The notes under the pieces: generated by a model | Databases searched by the model: none | What the model was told of the DNA's origin: nothing | The model's input: only the letters and a program-made list of their open reading frames with translations | In this document: piece after piece, positions 9,806 to 18,562 of the stretch | Numbering within the stretch: the stretch's first letter is position 1 | Layout of the letters: every line of letters begins with the position of its first letter | Assembly: GCA_050732575.1 (NCBI GenBank) | Contig: JBOHRF010000013.1 | Span: 1-44,707 of the forward strand | Source of the DNA: JBBDWZ01 sp050732575 | Lineage (GTDB): Bacteria > Gemmatimonadota > Gemmatimonadetes > Longimicrobiales > RSA9 | Reading direction: 5' to 3' | Length of the DNA: 44,707 nucleotides | Made by a program: the position numbers and the translations under genes

Positions 9806-12800
9806 TCCCGAAGGAATGCAAGCGGCTGGCGGAGGTCGATTTCCCGATCGCGGTCGTGTCGAAGCACGCCGCGCGCGAGAAGTCGATCCGCCACGGCCAT
9901 CCTTCCACGCTGCACCTCTGGTGGGCGCGCCGCCCCCTCGCCGCGTGCCGCGCCATGTTGCTCGCGCTGCTCTTTCCCGATCCGTGCGATGAGAATTGTC
10001 CGGCCGCATTCAAGACCGCTGCGCGTCAGTTGCTACCCAGGGTGAGCGGCCGCGTCGGCCCGAGCGACCTGGATCTGCGCGAGGCGCTGAAGCGCTTCAT
10101 TGGTGACTTTGCGAACTGGGACCTATCGGCCGATGCGACGTTTCTCGAAGTGGCGCGTGGGCTGGTACGCGCCGCGTACCCGGACGAACCGCCGCTCGTG
10201 GTGGACCCGTTCGCGGGTGGGGGCTCCATCCCGCTCGAGGCGTTGCGCGTGGGTTGCGATGCGTTTGCCAGCGATCTCAATCCGGTCGCGTGCCTGATCC
10301 TCAAGGTCATGCTCGAAGACATCCCGCGGCACGGACCTGCACTGGCAGATCAGCTGCGCGAGGCGGGCAAGCAGATACGTGCGGCAGCGGAGCGGGAGCT
10401 GGGGGAGTTCTATCCGCCCGATCCCGATGGCGCGCGCCCGATCGCGTACCTCTGGGCGCGCACGGTCCAATGCGAGGCTCCCAACTGCGGTGCGGAGATT
10501 CCGCTCGCCCGCTCGTTCTGGCTCTCCAAGAAGGCGAATCGAAAGCGAGCGCTGAAGCATCGCGTCGTTCGATCGGATGGCGCGCCGCGCATCGAGTTCG
10601 AGATCTTCGAGCCGAGAAACGATCGCGAGGTCCCTTCCGGCACCGTGACTCGTGCGAAGGCGACGTGCGTCGCGTGCAAGACCGTCTTGCCGCCAGAGCG
10701 CGTGCGCGCGCAGCTCGCCGCGCAGCGTGGTGGCGCAAATGTGCAGTTCGACGCAAACGATGAGCGGATCGGCGGCGCTCGGCTGCTCGGCATAGTGACG
10801 CTCCGGCCGGGAATGACAGGACGGAACTACAGGTTGGCGGAGCCTCGCGATTACGCTCCCGTGGGTGCGGCGATGGCACGGCTAGCTGAGGTGACGCGCG
10901 AGCCGCTGGATAATGGGCTGAGTATTGTGCCGGATGAGCCGACGCCGACGGGCGGTGGCTCAGGTGCTGGTCGCGCATTCTCAGTGCAAAAGTACGGGAT
11001 GATGCAGTGGGGCGATCTGTTCACGGCCCGGCAGAAGTTGGCTTTAGCCACGCTCCGAGAACTCACGTCCAAGATCACGGATGATAAGGCGATTGAGCTC
11101 GCAGCTGCCGCCGCTTTCAGTCGTGCCGCAAACGCTGGTTCATCATTGTCACGGTGGCACACCAGCCGTGAGAACCACGAAGGAGTGTTTTCACGGCAGG
11201 CATTGCCGATCGTTTGGGATTACAGTGAGAGCAACCCGCTTTCGGAGTCGACGGGAGGCTTTGCCGGAGGCGTTGACTGGGTGATAGGCGTTGCGGATGC
11301 CTGGCCGGGTTCAAAGCCTGGGCAAGTCTCGATTGCCGACGCCGCTGACAACCCGTTGCCGGATGACGCGGTAAGCATTTGGTTCACCGACCCTCCTTAC
11401 TATGACGCAATTCCTTATGCCGACCTAGCCGATTTCTTTTTCGTTTGGCTTAAACGATGGCTCGACGCAAGCCAGCTCTTTCGTGATCCACATTGCTCTG
11501 AGAACGCACTCACTCCCAAAGCACGTGAGTTGGTTCAGGACGAAACCAAGTTCGTGAATGCAAAGCCAAAGGATCGATCGTTCTTTGAGCATGGCATGGG
11601 ATGCGCTTTCACGGAAGGCCGCCGAGTGCTTCGTGACGGGGGCATCGGTGCCGTCGTTTTTGCCCACAAGACTACAGAGGGCTGGGAGGCGCTTCTCTCA
11701 GGAATAATTGCGGGTGGGTTCACGATCACCGCTTCTTGGCCGATCGCAACTGAGATGGGGGCGCGGCTCCGCGCCAGGGATTCAGCAGCCCTCGCGACAA
11801 GCGTACATTTGGTGTGCCGCCCGCGCCCAGAAAACGCACCCGTCGGCGATTGGATCGCCGTGATTCGCGAGCTTCCAGTCCGCGTCGCCGAATGGATGGA
11901 GCGCCTCCAGAGTGAGGGTGTGCGCGGCGCGGACTTGGTCTTCGCCTGCATCGGCCCCGCGCTTGAGATCTACAGCCGCTACTCGAAAGTTCTCGACGCA
12001 GAAGACCGCGAGATCCCGCTGGGCGGTGACCCGACCGCCACCGAACCGCACCAGCGCGGTTACCTCGCCTACGTCTGGGAAGTCGTCGGCCGCGCCGCGT
12101 TGGAGCAGGTGCTGGGCACGGCCGAGGCACGCGCGCGCAACGGCGCCGCGGGTGCGCTCGAGGAGGACGCGCGCCTCACCGCGCTCTTCCTCTGGACCAT
12201 TCAGAGCACTAGTGGCATCTCGGCGTTGACCGTAGACGCTGAAGCGCTCGATGACGAGCAAGCTTCGGCGTTACGAGCCGCTGCGCGCCGCCATGACCGC
12301 GGTAAAGGCCGCACGAGTTGGCAAAGGCGAGCCACGGACGGAGACGAGCATAGTAATGGTGAGGAGGACGATGACGGGGAAGGCGATGACGGTGATGTTG
12401 TCGGACCGTTGAAGGGCTTCACGCTCGTGTACGATGTTGTGCGCCGCTTCGCCCAACCACTCGGCATCCGCCTGCAGGAGTGGGAGGGCCGAGTCATCGA
12501 GACGAAGAAGGGTGTTGTGCGGTTACTGCCCGTCTCTGAGCGCGCGCGCCAGCTGTTCGGCGAGGCAGGCGCGCAGACCGCGGCGGCCGAGCTCGAGCGC
12601 GATCCCGCGCGCGCCGCGCAGCTCGGGCTGTTTAGCGAAGAGGCACCGTCGCCCAAGGTTCGTGGCCGCCGCCGGCGCGTTGAAGCCGCGCGCGACACGC
12701 TGGAGTTGCGTCGCGAGCCCACCACTCTGGACCGCGTGCATGCTGCCATGCTGTTGCAGCGCGCAGGGCAGACGGCTGGACTGCGCGCCCTCATCGCGGC

Positions 12801-12921
12801 CGAGGTCGAGCGCGGCCAGGATTTCCTGCGGCTGGCCAACGCGCTTTCGGCGCTGTACCCTGCGGGCAGCGAGGAGAAGCGCTTGGTCGATGCCATGCTA
12901 CTCGCCGTTCCTCGGAGATAG
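9802..12921 (+). CDS. DUF1156 adenine-specific DNA methylase with Zn-ribbon
   Basis: This is a 1039-residue protein. Residues 1-90 match the DUF1156 start (SIRHGHPSTLHLWWARRP). The SAM-binding motif DPFAGGGSIPLEA is near residue 135, and the catalytic DPPYYD near 530 indicates an exocyclic amino (N6-adenine) methylase. Cysteine pairs CEAPNC (about 223) and CVAC (about 290) form the Zn-ribbon of the COG1743 type. A run of Asp/Glu/Gly (about 845-870) is a flexible acidic linker to a C-terminal domain. The inferred role is to mark host DNA as self in a helicase-methylase-ATPase defence system. The GTG start overlaps the helicase stop. Codons between about 10780 and 11800 look less GC-rich than on either side, suggesting a mosaic gene. 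Confidence 0.88.
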   Translation: MIPKECKRLAEVDFPIAVVSKHAAREKSIRHGHPSTLHLWWARRPLAACRAMLLALLFPDPCDENCPAAFKTAARQLLPRVSGRVGPSDLDLREALKRFIGDFANWDLSADATFLEVARGLVRAAYPDEPPLVVDPFAGGGSIPLEALRVGCDAFASDLNPVACLILKVMLEDIPRHGPALADQLREAGKQIRAAAERELGEFYPPDPDGARPIAYLWARTVQCEAPNCGAEIPLARSFWLSKKANRKRALKHRVVRSDGAPRIEFEIFEPRNDREVPSGTVTRAKATCVACKTVLPPERVRAQLAAQRGGANVQFDANDERIGGARLLGIVTLRPGMTGRNYRLAEPRDYAPVGAAMARLAEVTREPLDNGLSIVPDEPTPTGGGSGAGRAFSVQKYGMMQWGDLFTARQKLALATLRELTSKITDDKAIELAAAAAFSRAANAGSSLSRWHTSRENHEGVFSRQALPIVWDYSESNPLSESTGGFAGGVDWVIGVADAWPGSKPGQVSIADAADNPLPDDAVSIWFTDPPYYDAIPYADLADFFFVWLKRWLDASQLFRDPHCSENALTPKARELVQDETKFVNAKPKDRSFFEHGMGCAFTEGRRVLRDGGIGAVVFAHKTTEGWEALLSGIIAGGFTITASWPIATEMGARLRARDSAALATSVHLVCRPRPENAPVGDWIAVIRELPVRVAEWMERLQSEGVRGADLVFACIGPALEIYSRYSKVLDAEDREIPLGGDPTATEPHQRGYLAYVWEVVGRAALEQVLGTAEARARNGAAGALEEDARLTALFLWTIQSTSGISALTVDAEALDDEQASALRAAARRHDRGKGRTSWQRRATDGDEHSNGEEDDDGEGDDGDVVGPLKGFTLVYDVVRRFAQPLGIRLQEWEGRVIETKKGVVRLLPVSERARQLFGEAGAQTAAAELERDPARAAQLGLFSEEAPSPKVRGRRRRVEAARDTLELRREPTTLDRVHAAMLLQRAGQTAGLRALIAAEVERGQDFLRLANALSALYPAGSEEKRLVDAMLLAVPRR

Positions 12922-13026
12922 GAATGAGAAGAACCCTTCGCGTCGTCCGATCAGCAGCGGCAACCGTCATGATTGTCGAAATGGGCCGCATCAGAGTGCG
13001 TCGTCGTTTGTGTTCTTCAGGCAAAC

Positions 13027-14139
13027 ATGATTCGGCGACAGCTTACTAACGCCCCAGAGGCTCTGCTTTACAGTCGCGCCTTGTCCTTTCATGACCTGGG
13101 GCGAGTCGGCAACGAGGCGATAAGCTCAGGCGCTCTCGAACTTCGCGTGTTGTTGCTGATTTCCCAGGAACCGCTGAGCGACTTACTGCCACACTCAGAC
13201 AGAGTCTCCGGGCTCGAAATGCGCAGATACCACACCGAAGCCGAAGCCTTCGCTCTTCATCTGAGCGGGGAGTTCGGTCGTCAAGATCCGATTAGAATTT
13301 CCGGTGCGTTCGCTGCCATCCAGCATCCTGAGTACAAGCTGGTCTGGTTTGTCTTGACGGATGCTACGAATGATTTCCTCAAACGACCGTTTCGCCGTTT
13401 CCTGAAACGAATTCACCCACAGCCGATCTCACCAATCCTCAAGACGGGCGAAATCCAAGATCTCCTGATAACACTCTCGACTCATCCGCTTGTCTCGGAC
13501 ATGCGCGTGGTTCAGCTTGGCTATCGCGGCCGAATCTCGAGCATCGGGGCAACCAGGGCGATCGAACGCGACAGAAAGTGGACCGATCTGACCATTTCCG
13601 AGGCATTCGAGGATGTGTTGACAGCAGGTCAATGGGTCGTGGACGCGAGCGCTGACTACCGTTACTCAGACAACAAAACTGCAAGGATCACCATTGGCAG
13701 GCAAGCCAATATGCGCTTCGTCCGTCAGTTTAAGATCCCAGCCGACGCAGTCCTGACGAAAGTCGCACGCCTTGCGTCTGGATGGTATCATTTTCTGCGT
13801 GATCGCCAGCGTGCGCCGGAGACACACTTTAGAAGCCGGCCATTTCTGATCAGCTTTCGTGATCCGGTTCTTGCTACACATGACCAAATAGAAGCCCTCG
13901 CGACTGCCTTACGGCGCATCCCGGCTGCGTCATTCACGGTTATTCACGGCAATCCGTACTACCATGCCGTACTTGTGGACTATCGGGACGGGTCGACCAA
14001 CGAAGTGTTAATCCTTGATGAATCCGCGATCTATGTGTTACCTCAGGGCCGTTCCACAGTGAGGTCTTTGCGCACTTTGTGTTCGAGGGTCTTTGCCGAT
14101 TTTCGAGAGGGAGTGCTCCAGGAGGTCCCCGGTGAATGA
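13027..14139 (+). CDS. Hypothetical island protein, family not recognised
   Basis: I do not recognise this 370-residue protein. It is soluble, with no signal peptide or membrane segment, and mixes alpha and beta structure. The most distinctive part is near the C-terminus, where HGNPYYHAVLVDY is followed by a further beta strand ending in a short acidic turn (about residues 315-340). It could be a nuclease-like or ligand-binding core, but I see no recognisable catalytic pattern. I chose ATG 13027 over an in-frame ATG at 12973 because the extra 18 residues look non-native. Its codons use more A and T than the methylase flanks. It overlaps the following nuclease-like gene by eight bases, so the two probably work together. 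Confidence 0.75.
   Translation: MIRRQLTNAPEALLYSRALSFHDLGRVGNEAISSGALELRVLLLISQEPLSDLLPHSDRVSGLEMRRYHTEAEAFALHLSGEFGRQDPIRISGAFAAIQHPEYKLVWFVLTDATNDFLKRPFRRFLKRIHPQPISPILKTGEIQDLLITLSTHPLVSDMRVVQLGYRGRISSIGATRAIERDRKWTDLTISEAFEDVLTAGQWVVDASADYRYSDNKTARITIGRQANMRFVRQFKIPADAVLTKVARLASGWYHFLRDRQRAPETHFRSRPFLISFRDPVLATHDQIEALATALRRIPAASFTVIHGNPYYHAVLVDYRDGSTNEVLILDESAIYVLPQGRSTVRSLRTLCSRVFADFREGVLQEVPGE
14120..14126 (+). promoter_or_regulatory. Ribosome binding site that fixes the start of the nuclease-like gene
   Basis: AGGAGGT lies five bases before GTG 14132, inside the end of the preceding gene. This near-perfect site selects the GTG over the in-frame upstream ATG at 14093, which has none. 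Confidence 0.75.
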
Positions 14140-15235
14140 GAATCGCGCCGAGATTCAGAAGTACCTTGATGAGATCAACGATTACCTGGAAACAGTCTAT
14201 GCCTTGCATGCGTTGGCGTTGTCTGCTGCATGGGATGAGAAGGCACGTGTAGTTCGCGCTACCAGCAAGTGGTCAGTACCCCGGCGTATGCACACCTCAG
14301 CTCCAGTCAAAGTTGTGACCCCCGATGCAGTCGTGCAAGTTGGAGATGCATACGGCCTGGTTGCCGAAGCGAAGCACAACTTCGCGAGTAAAAATTCCGG
14401 CACACTTGCGGTTCAGCTCGAAACGTACGACCGCAATCTTACAGGCTGGTGGACAGCAGATGAGACCATTGCTCGATACGATCTCGTGTTGCTCGTTCAC
14501 CTGTTCACATCTGTTGCCGCTGTTGAGACGTTCAAGCAATGGCAAGCAGACGGTAAGCCGTTCAGTAACCGACTCTCCATCATTGAATTCGGCAATACGA
14601 GCACGGGGCAGACCTGGTTTCTCTTACGCCGAGTTGCCGGCCAGCTCTCCGACAGGGTTCATGATGAGCACCTTCGACTAGGCAAGAAACTTGGGGGCCC
14701 AGTATTGGGCAGGATCATCAGCAAGTTCAAGTTTACGGAACAGAAGCCGCCCTTGATACACAAGCTTCACCTGATTCACGACTATATTCTACCACTTTAC
14801 CCTCGGGACGAGGCGTTCGAGGCTGCCACGGGCAAGAAAGCGCTCAGTATCCGAGTTACGATCACTGATCTACGCAAACGACTGAAGAATCAATTCTGCC
14901 AGGAGCCAACAGACGCGCGATGCTTTCAGCTACCGAAACGCGCATGGGTGGTTGAAGCAATGGAGACGTTCGTTCGAATTGGCGTCGCGAAGCGTGAGGC
15001 GGGTCGAATGGCCGCCTATCGCGTGGCGCTTAGGAAACCAAGGGGGAAGGACACCATTGTCTACCTCGCCGAGCGGCTTATCCGTGCGCGGGAGGCGGCG
15101 AAACCTAATGCAGATCCAGCTCAGCGGCAGTTGTTTCCACCATCCGAACCCGGCTCGCCTTTGGAGGAACATACGTCCTCGGTATCCGATGCGGTTGACA
15201 GCACACGATCAGAGGCCGACCAAGATGCTATCTGA
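14132..15235 (+). CDS. Putative PD-(D/E)XK nuclease-like island protein
   Basis: This is a 367-residue protein without a signal peptide. Residues 64-95 carry a pattern that fits the PD-(D/E)XK nuclease core: P64-D65, then E79-A80-K81 on a hydrophobic strand (GLVAEAKH), then Q95. The spacing is right for a single active site, so it is a candidate DNA-cutting effector or restriction component. The C-terminal part (about 250-330) is basic and could bind DNA as a winged helix. The last 40 residues look disordered. It overlaps the gene before it by eight bases and the gene after it by eleven. The family assignment is by motif only; a non-catalytic protein with a chance match is the alternative. 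Confidence 0.72.
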   Translation: MNENRAEIQKYLDEINDYLETVYALHALALSAAWDEKARVVRATSKWSVPRRMHTSAPVKVVTPDAVVQVGDAYGLVAEAKHNFASKNSGTLAVQLETYDRNLTGWWTADETIARYDLVLLVHLFTSVAAVETFKQWQADGKPFSNRLSIIEFGNTSTGQTWFLLRRVAGQLSDRVHDEHLRLGKKLGGPVLGRIISKFKFTEQKPPLIHKLHLIHDYILPLYPRDEAFEAATGKKALSIRVTITDLRKRLKNQFCQEPTDARCFQLPKRAWVVEAMETFVRIGVAKREAGRMAAYRVALRKPRGKDTIVYLAERLIRAREAAKPNADPAQRQLFPPSEPGSPLEEHTSSVSDAVDSTRSEADQDAI

Positions 15236-16409
15236 CCCTGAACTTGCGGAACTCCTTGCCACCCTCGAATCGGACCGCGTCGAGCGCAAGCGCTCGGCTG
15301 CTGATCGGAGCGCAATCCGTCGAACCATCTGCGCGTTCGCGAATGACCTGCCCGGACACGGTCGGCCGGGTGTCATCTTCGTTGGCGTGGATGACAATGG
15401 TGATTGTGCGGGTCTCAACATTGATGATGAACTGCTAAAGTTGCTGGCCCAGATGCACGCCGACGGGAACATCCTGCCGCCGCCGACAATGACCGTCGAA
15501 AAGCGAACCATCGCGGGCTGCGATCTCGCTGTTGTGACGGTATCACCCTCCAGCAGTCCACCTGTACAGTACCAGGGTCGTGTCTACGTCAAAATCGGCC
15601 CGACGGTTCAGCAGGCGTCTCCTGAGGATGAACGGCGGCTGACGGAGCGTCGTCGTGCTGCCGACCTTACGTTTGATCGCCGACCCGTCCCGAGCGCGAC
15701 AATCGACGAGCTGGATCTCGATTATTTCAGAGCGCAGTACCTGCCACGTGCCGTCGCGCCGGATGTGCTCGAACAGAACCGCAGGTCCACAGAGCAGCAA
15801 CTCGAATCGCTGCGTCTCACTCTCGCCGGCACGCCCACGAACGCTTCACTCCTTGGAATTGGGCGTGACCCGCAGCGCTGGCTGCCGGGCGCGTATGTGC
15901 AGTTTCTGCGGATTGATGGACTGGCGGTCACGGATCCGATCCAGGACCAGAAGCAATTGACGGGTCGACTGGAGGACATCCTGCGCCGCTTGGACGAGCT
16001 TCTGGAGATCAACATTTCCGTGCGCACTGACGTTACGGCTTCTTCGGTCGAGACGCGCAGGCCGGACTACCCGCTGGTCGCACTTCAGCAGTTTGTGCGC
16101 AACGCCATCATGCATCGCAACTACGAGAATACGAATGCACCCGTGCGCGTGTATTGGTATTCTGACCGCGTCGAAACCATGAGTCCTGGTGGGTTGTACG
16201 GACAGGTTACGCGTCAGAACTTTGGCAAGGGCATTACTGACTACAGGAATCCGCTGGTAGCCGAGATCATGCATCATCTTGGCTTTGCGCAGCGGTTCGG
16301 CCTGGGCATTCCACTCGCTCTGGACGCATTGGCAGCGAATGGCAATCCCGAGCCAACATTCTATTTCGAGCCGACCACGGTGGGAGTAACGGTGAGGCCG
16401 GCACCATGA
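15225..16409 (+). CDS. AlbA_2 (Schlafen-like) domain protein with RecG-like C-terminus
   Basis: This 394-residue protein has an N-terminal AlbA_2 domain (about residues 1-140; ESDRVERKRS and GVIFVGVDDNG are typical) and a C-terminal part resembling the ATP-binding region of putative RecG-related transcriptional regulators (about 245-390; FVRNAIMHRNYE and a glycine-rich GLGIPLAL near the end). Members bind nucleic acid or regulate transcription, and many sit in defence or toxin loci. An open frame extends upstream, but ATG 15225, which overlaps the previous stop, gives a natural AlbA_2 N-terminus. It is coupled to the ParA-like gene by ATGA. Its job could be nucleic-acid recognition for this module or control of the operon. 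Confidence 0.82.
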   Translation: MLSDPELAELLATLESDRVERKRSAADRSAIRRTICAFANDLPGHGRPGVIFVGVDDNGDCAGLNIDDELLKLLAQMHADGNILPPPTMTVEKRTIAGCDLAVVTVSPSSSPPVQYQGRVYVKIGPTVQQASPEDERRLTERRRAADLTFDRRPVPSATIDELDLDYFRAQYLPRAVAPDVLEQNRRSTEQQLESLRLTLAGTPTNASLLGIGRDPQRWLPGAYVQFLRIDGLAVTDPIQDQKQLTGRLEDILRRLDELLEINISVRTDVTASSVETRRPDYPLVALQQFVRNAIMHRNYENTNAPVRVYWYSDRVETMSPGGLYGQVTRQNFGKGITDYRNPLVAEIMHHLGFAQRFGLGIPLALDALAANGNPEPTFYFEPTTVGVTVRPAP

Positions 16410-17413
16410 AGACCATAGCCTTCTTCAACAACAAGGGTGGCGTGGGCAAGACATCGCTCGTTTACCACCTTGCCTGGATGTACGCCGACCTCGGACTGTC
16501 CGTGATCGCGGCCGATCTCGACCCCCAGGCCAACCTGACCAGCATGTTCCTCGAGGACGACAGACTCGAGCAGTTGTGGCCCGAAGCCGATCACCGCAGC
16601 ACTGTGTATGGTGCCGTGCGTCCGCTGCTCGAAGGCGAGGGCGACATCTCGGACCCGTACATTGAAGATCCTGCACCAGGCCTGGGGTTGCTGGTGGGCG
16701 ACCTGGCTCTATCGAGTGCGGAGGACGAGCTGAGCAGCCAGTGGCCAGCCAGCCTGGATCGCAGGCCCCGCGCATTTCGCGTGCTCTCCGCGCTGTGGCG
16801 CGTGTTGGAACGTGCAGCAAGCGCACGCGCTGCACCGGTCGTTATGATCGACGTTGGGCCAAACCTGGGGGCGCTCAATCGCGCGATCCTGGTGGCCGCT
16901 GAGCACGTGGTGATTCCGTTGGCGCCCGATCTCTACTCGCTTCAGGGCCTCAGGAATCTGGGTCCTACGCTGCGCCGCTGGCGGGGCGAGTGGCAGGAGC
17001 GTGCCAACCGAAATCCGGTCGCGGATCTCGACCTGCCGTCCGGTGCGATGGTCCCTGCTGGCTACGTAGTTATGCAGCATGCAGTCAGGTTGGACCGCCC
17101 GGGCAAGGCGTATGGCAAGTGGATGAATCGCATCCCAGGTGAATACAGCCGGTCAGTGCTCGGCAGTGACGAACCGGTGTCGGTGAGCGTGGCCAACGAT
17201 CCAAATGCGCTTTCGACGTTGAAACATTATCGCAGCTTGATGCCTCTTGCTCAGGAAGCACGCAAGCCGATGTTTTTTCTGAAACCGGCAGACGGCGCGA
17301 TTGGCGGGCACGCAAGCGCAGTGCTGGACTGCTATCGCGACTTCCGGGCGCTCGCCCGGCGCATTGCCGAACGGTGCGGCGTCACCATGCCCGTCCTGAC
17401 GCGCAGCGAGTAA
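16406..17413 (+). CDS. ParA/Soj-family ATPase
   Basis: This 335-residue protein has the deviant Walker A motif KGGVGKT (residues 10-16), the switch region DLDPQANLT (37-45) and VVMIDVGPNLG (about 144-154), which places it in the ParA/MinD family. It is longer than chromosomal ParA (about 260), with an insertion around residues 70-130. No ParB or centromere-like repeats follow it, so plasmid partition is unlikely. Orphan ParA-like ATPases in such islands probably work as switches or scaffolds for their neighbours. The start overlaps the stop of the AlbA_2 gene, which argues for joint function. Confidence 0.85.
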   Translation: MKTIAFFNNKGGVGKTSLVYHLAWMYADLGLSVIAADLDPQANLTSMFLEDDRLEQLWPEADHRSTVYGAVRPLLEGEGDISDPYIEDPAPGLGLLVGDLALSSAEDELSSQWPASLDRRPRAFRVLSALWRVLERAASARAAPVVMIDVGPNLGALNRAILVAAEHVVIPLAPDLYSLQGLRNLGPTLRRWRGEWQERANRNPVADLDLPSGAMVPAGYVVMQHAVRLDRPGKAYGKWMNRIPGEYSRSVLGSDEPVSVSVANDPNALSTLKHYRSLMPLAQEARKPMFFLKPADGAIGGHASAVLDCYRDFRALARRIAERCGVTMPVLTRSE

Positions 17414-17490
17414 TGGATTCCGGACGCGAAGGCCGTTGGTCGATTCCAGCCTTAACTGGATCACATAACCGGTAACTGGAGCGAAACGCG

Positions 17491-17793
17491 ATGAAGCTGA
17501 TCCTCGTGACGCCGCGCGCAGAGTCTGATGTCCGACTGAGGGTCGAACTCAAGCGAACTGAGCGAAGATTGCGGAGCGGACCCACCGCCTTCTCGCGTGT
17601 CGCGGAGGGCAAGTGGAAGCACGTCCGCTACCCGGGCTGGATCAAGTTTGATGAAGCACCTGGCGGCTTTTTGGTCGCCCAGGCGCAGACCAAACGTGCG
17701 GAGGCGGAATGGCAGATCCTGCAGGCCTTCATTGGGTATCTGGACCGGCACCTGGGCGGTGAGATCGAGAGCATAGCGATCCTGTACAGGTAG
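17491..17793 (+). CDS. Small hypothetical protein downstream of the ParA-like gene
   Basis: This is a 100-residue basic, soluble protein that I cannot assign to a named family. The N-terminal half is strongly basic (VELKRTERRLRSGP), followed by a tryptophan-rich beta stretch (KWKHVRYPGWIKF) and a helical end. The composition would suit nucleic-acid binding. A GGAG lies about nine bases before the ATG. It sits 77 bases after the ParA-like gene on the same strand and is probably part of the same module. Confidence 0.7.
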   Translation: MKLILVTPRAESDVRLRVELKRTERRLRSGPTAFSRVAEGKWKHVRYPGWIKFDEAPGGFLVAQAQTKRAEAEWQILQAFIGYLDRHLGGEIESIAILYR

Positions 17794-17865
17794 TATCTGA
17801 GTCGACGTGAGCGGGAAGGCGGCCTGCGGCTTGTCGCATCTCGTGGACGAACGAATGAGAACTCT

Positions 17866-18195
17866 ATGAAGCAGCAACCTACTCTGCACACGGCTCAGAT
17901 CAATGAGGCCGTGCGGCGGATCGTCGAACGATTCGACCCAGAGCAGGTACTTCTATTCGGCTCTACGCGCGGGGCGAGGTCACGGAGGACAGGGACGTTG
18001 ATTTACTTGTAGTAATGCGTGACTTCGCTTCCAGGCGGGAGACCAGTGTTGCGATACTGCTGGAGCTGGCCAGCATCGCGTTGCAATGTGATTGTTGCCA
18101 CGCCGGACGAGTTGGAGCGCAAGCGAGACGTTATCGGTACGGTGATCCAATTGGCTCTGGAAGAGGGTGTTGTGCTTTATGAGCGAGCGGCCTGA
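17866..18195 (+). pseudogene. Frameshifted MNT-type nucleotidyltransferase (first copy)
   Basis: The first frame gives an N-terminus ending in VRRIVERFDPEQVLLFGS. One base is missing near 17962-17964, and the next frame continues with YARGEVTEDRDVDLLVV. A second shift near 18081-18088 leads to VIVATPDELERKRDV and the tail LYERAA before TGA 18193. Joined, the three pieces align along their length with the intact copy immediately downstream. MNT proteins are AMP-transferring antitoxins of HEPN toxins. Here the catalytic pattern is split by the first frameshift, so the gene is dead unless a sequencing error explains it. Two separate shifts make that less likely. Confidence 0.85.
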
Positions 18196-18562
18196 AGTCG
18201 CGAAAGGACAAGCAGCAAAGGGCGCCACACATGTCGGTGAACTGCAGAACCGCGAGATCATCGATGACGCCGTGCGCCGGATCGTCCACCAGTTCGATCC
18301 TGACCAGGTGATTCTCTTCGGTTCATACGCGCGCGGAGAGGCGGACCGCGACAGCGATCTCGACCTGTTGGTGGTGCTGCCGCAGGTCTCGTCGAGGCGA
18401 GACGTCCGCGTGGCCATCCGCCTTGCGTTGGATGACATCGGTTTACCCAAGGACGTCCTGGTATACACGCCGCAGGAGATGGAACGCAGCCGAGACCTTC
18501 CCGGCTCGGTAGTTCGTGCAGCTCTCACGGAGGGCATAGTGCTTTATGAACGCGCGGCTTGA
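18179..18562 (+). CDS. MNT-type nucleotidyltransferase, probable antitoxin
   Basis: This 127-residue protein has the minimal nucleotidyltransferase signature G48-S49 followed by DSDLD (residues 58-62), whose Asp residues hold the metal. In MNT-HEPN toxin-antitoxin pairs it transfers AMP to a HEPN RNase and silences it. The sequence looks intact. ATG 18179 lies within the last codons of the frameshifted first copy, just as the HEPN gene starts within the end of this one. The partner HEPN next door is broken, so this antitoxin is probably an orphan. An in-frame TTG at 18167 is possible but less likely. Confidence 0.85.
   Translation: MSERPEVAKGQAAKGATHVGELQNREIIDDAVRRIVHQFDPDQVILFGSYARGEADRDSDLDLLVVLPQVSSRRDVRVAIRLALDDIGLPKDVLVYTPQEMERSRDLPGSVVRAALTEGIVLYERAA

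Noticed and set aside
6377..12921. DISARM class 1 from the SNF2 helicase and methylase
   Set aside because: No DrmA, DrmB or DrmC is found next to them, and the methylase is of the DUF1156 type.
12924..13055. Small arginine-rich open frame of 43 residues after the methylase, with a GGAG upstream
   Set aside because: It overlaps the start of the next gene and has no protein-like character; the GGAG is inside the methylase end.
16406..17413. Plasmid or integrative-element partition locus
   Set aside because: The ParA-like gene has no ParB neighbour, centromere repeats, integrase, relaxase or attachment sites in the window.
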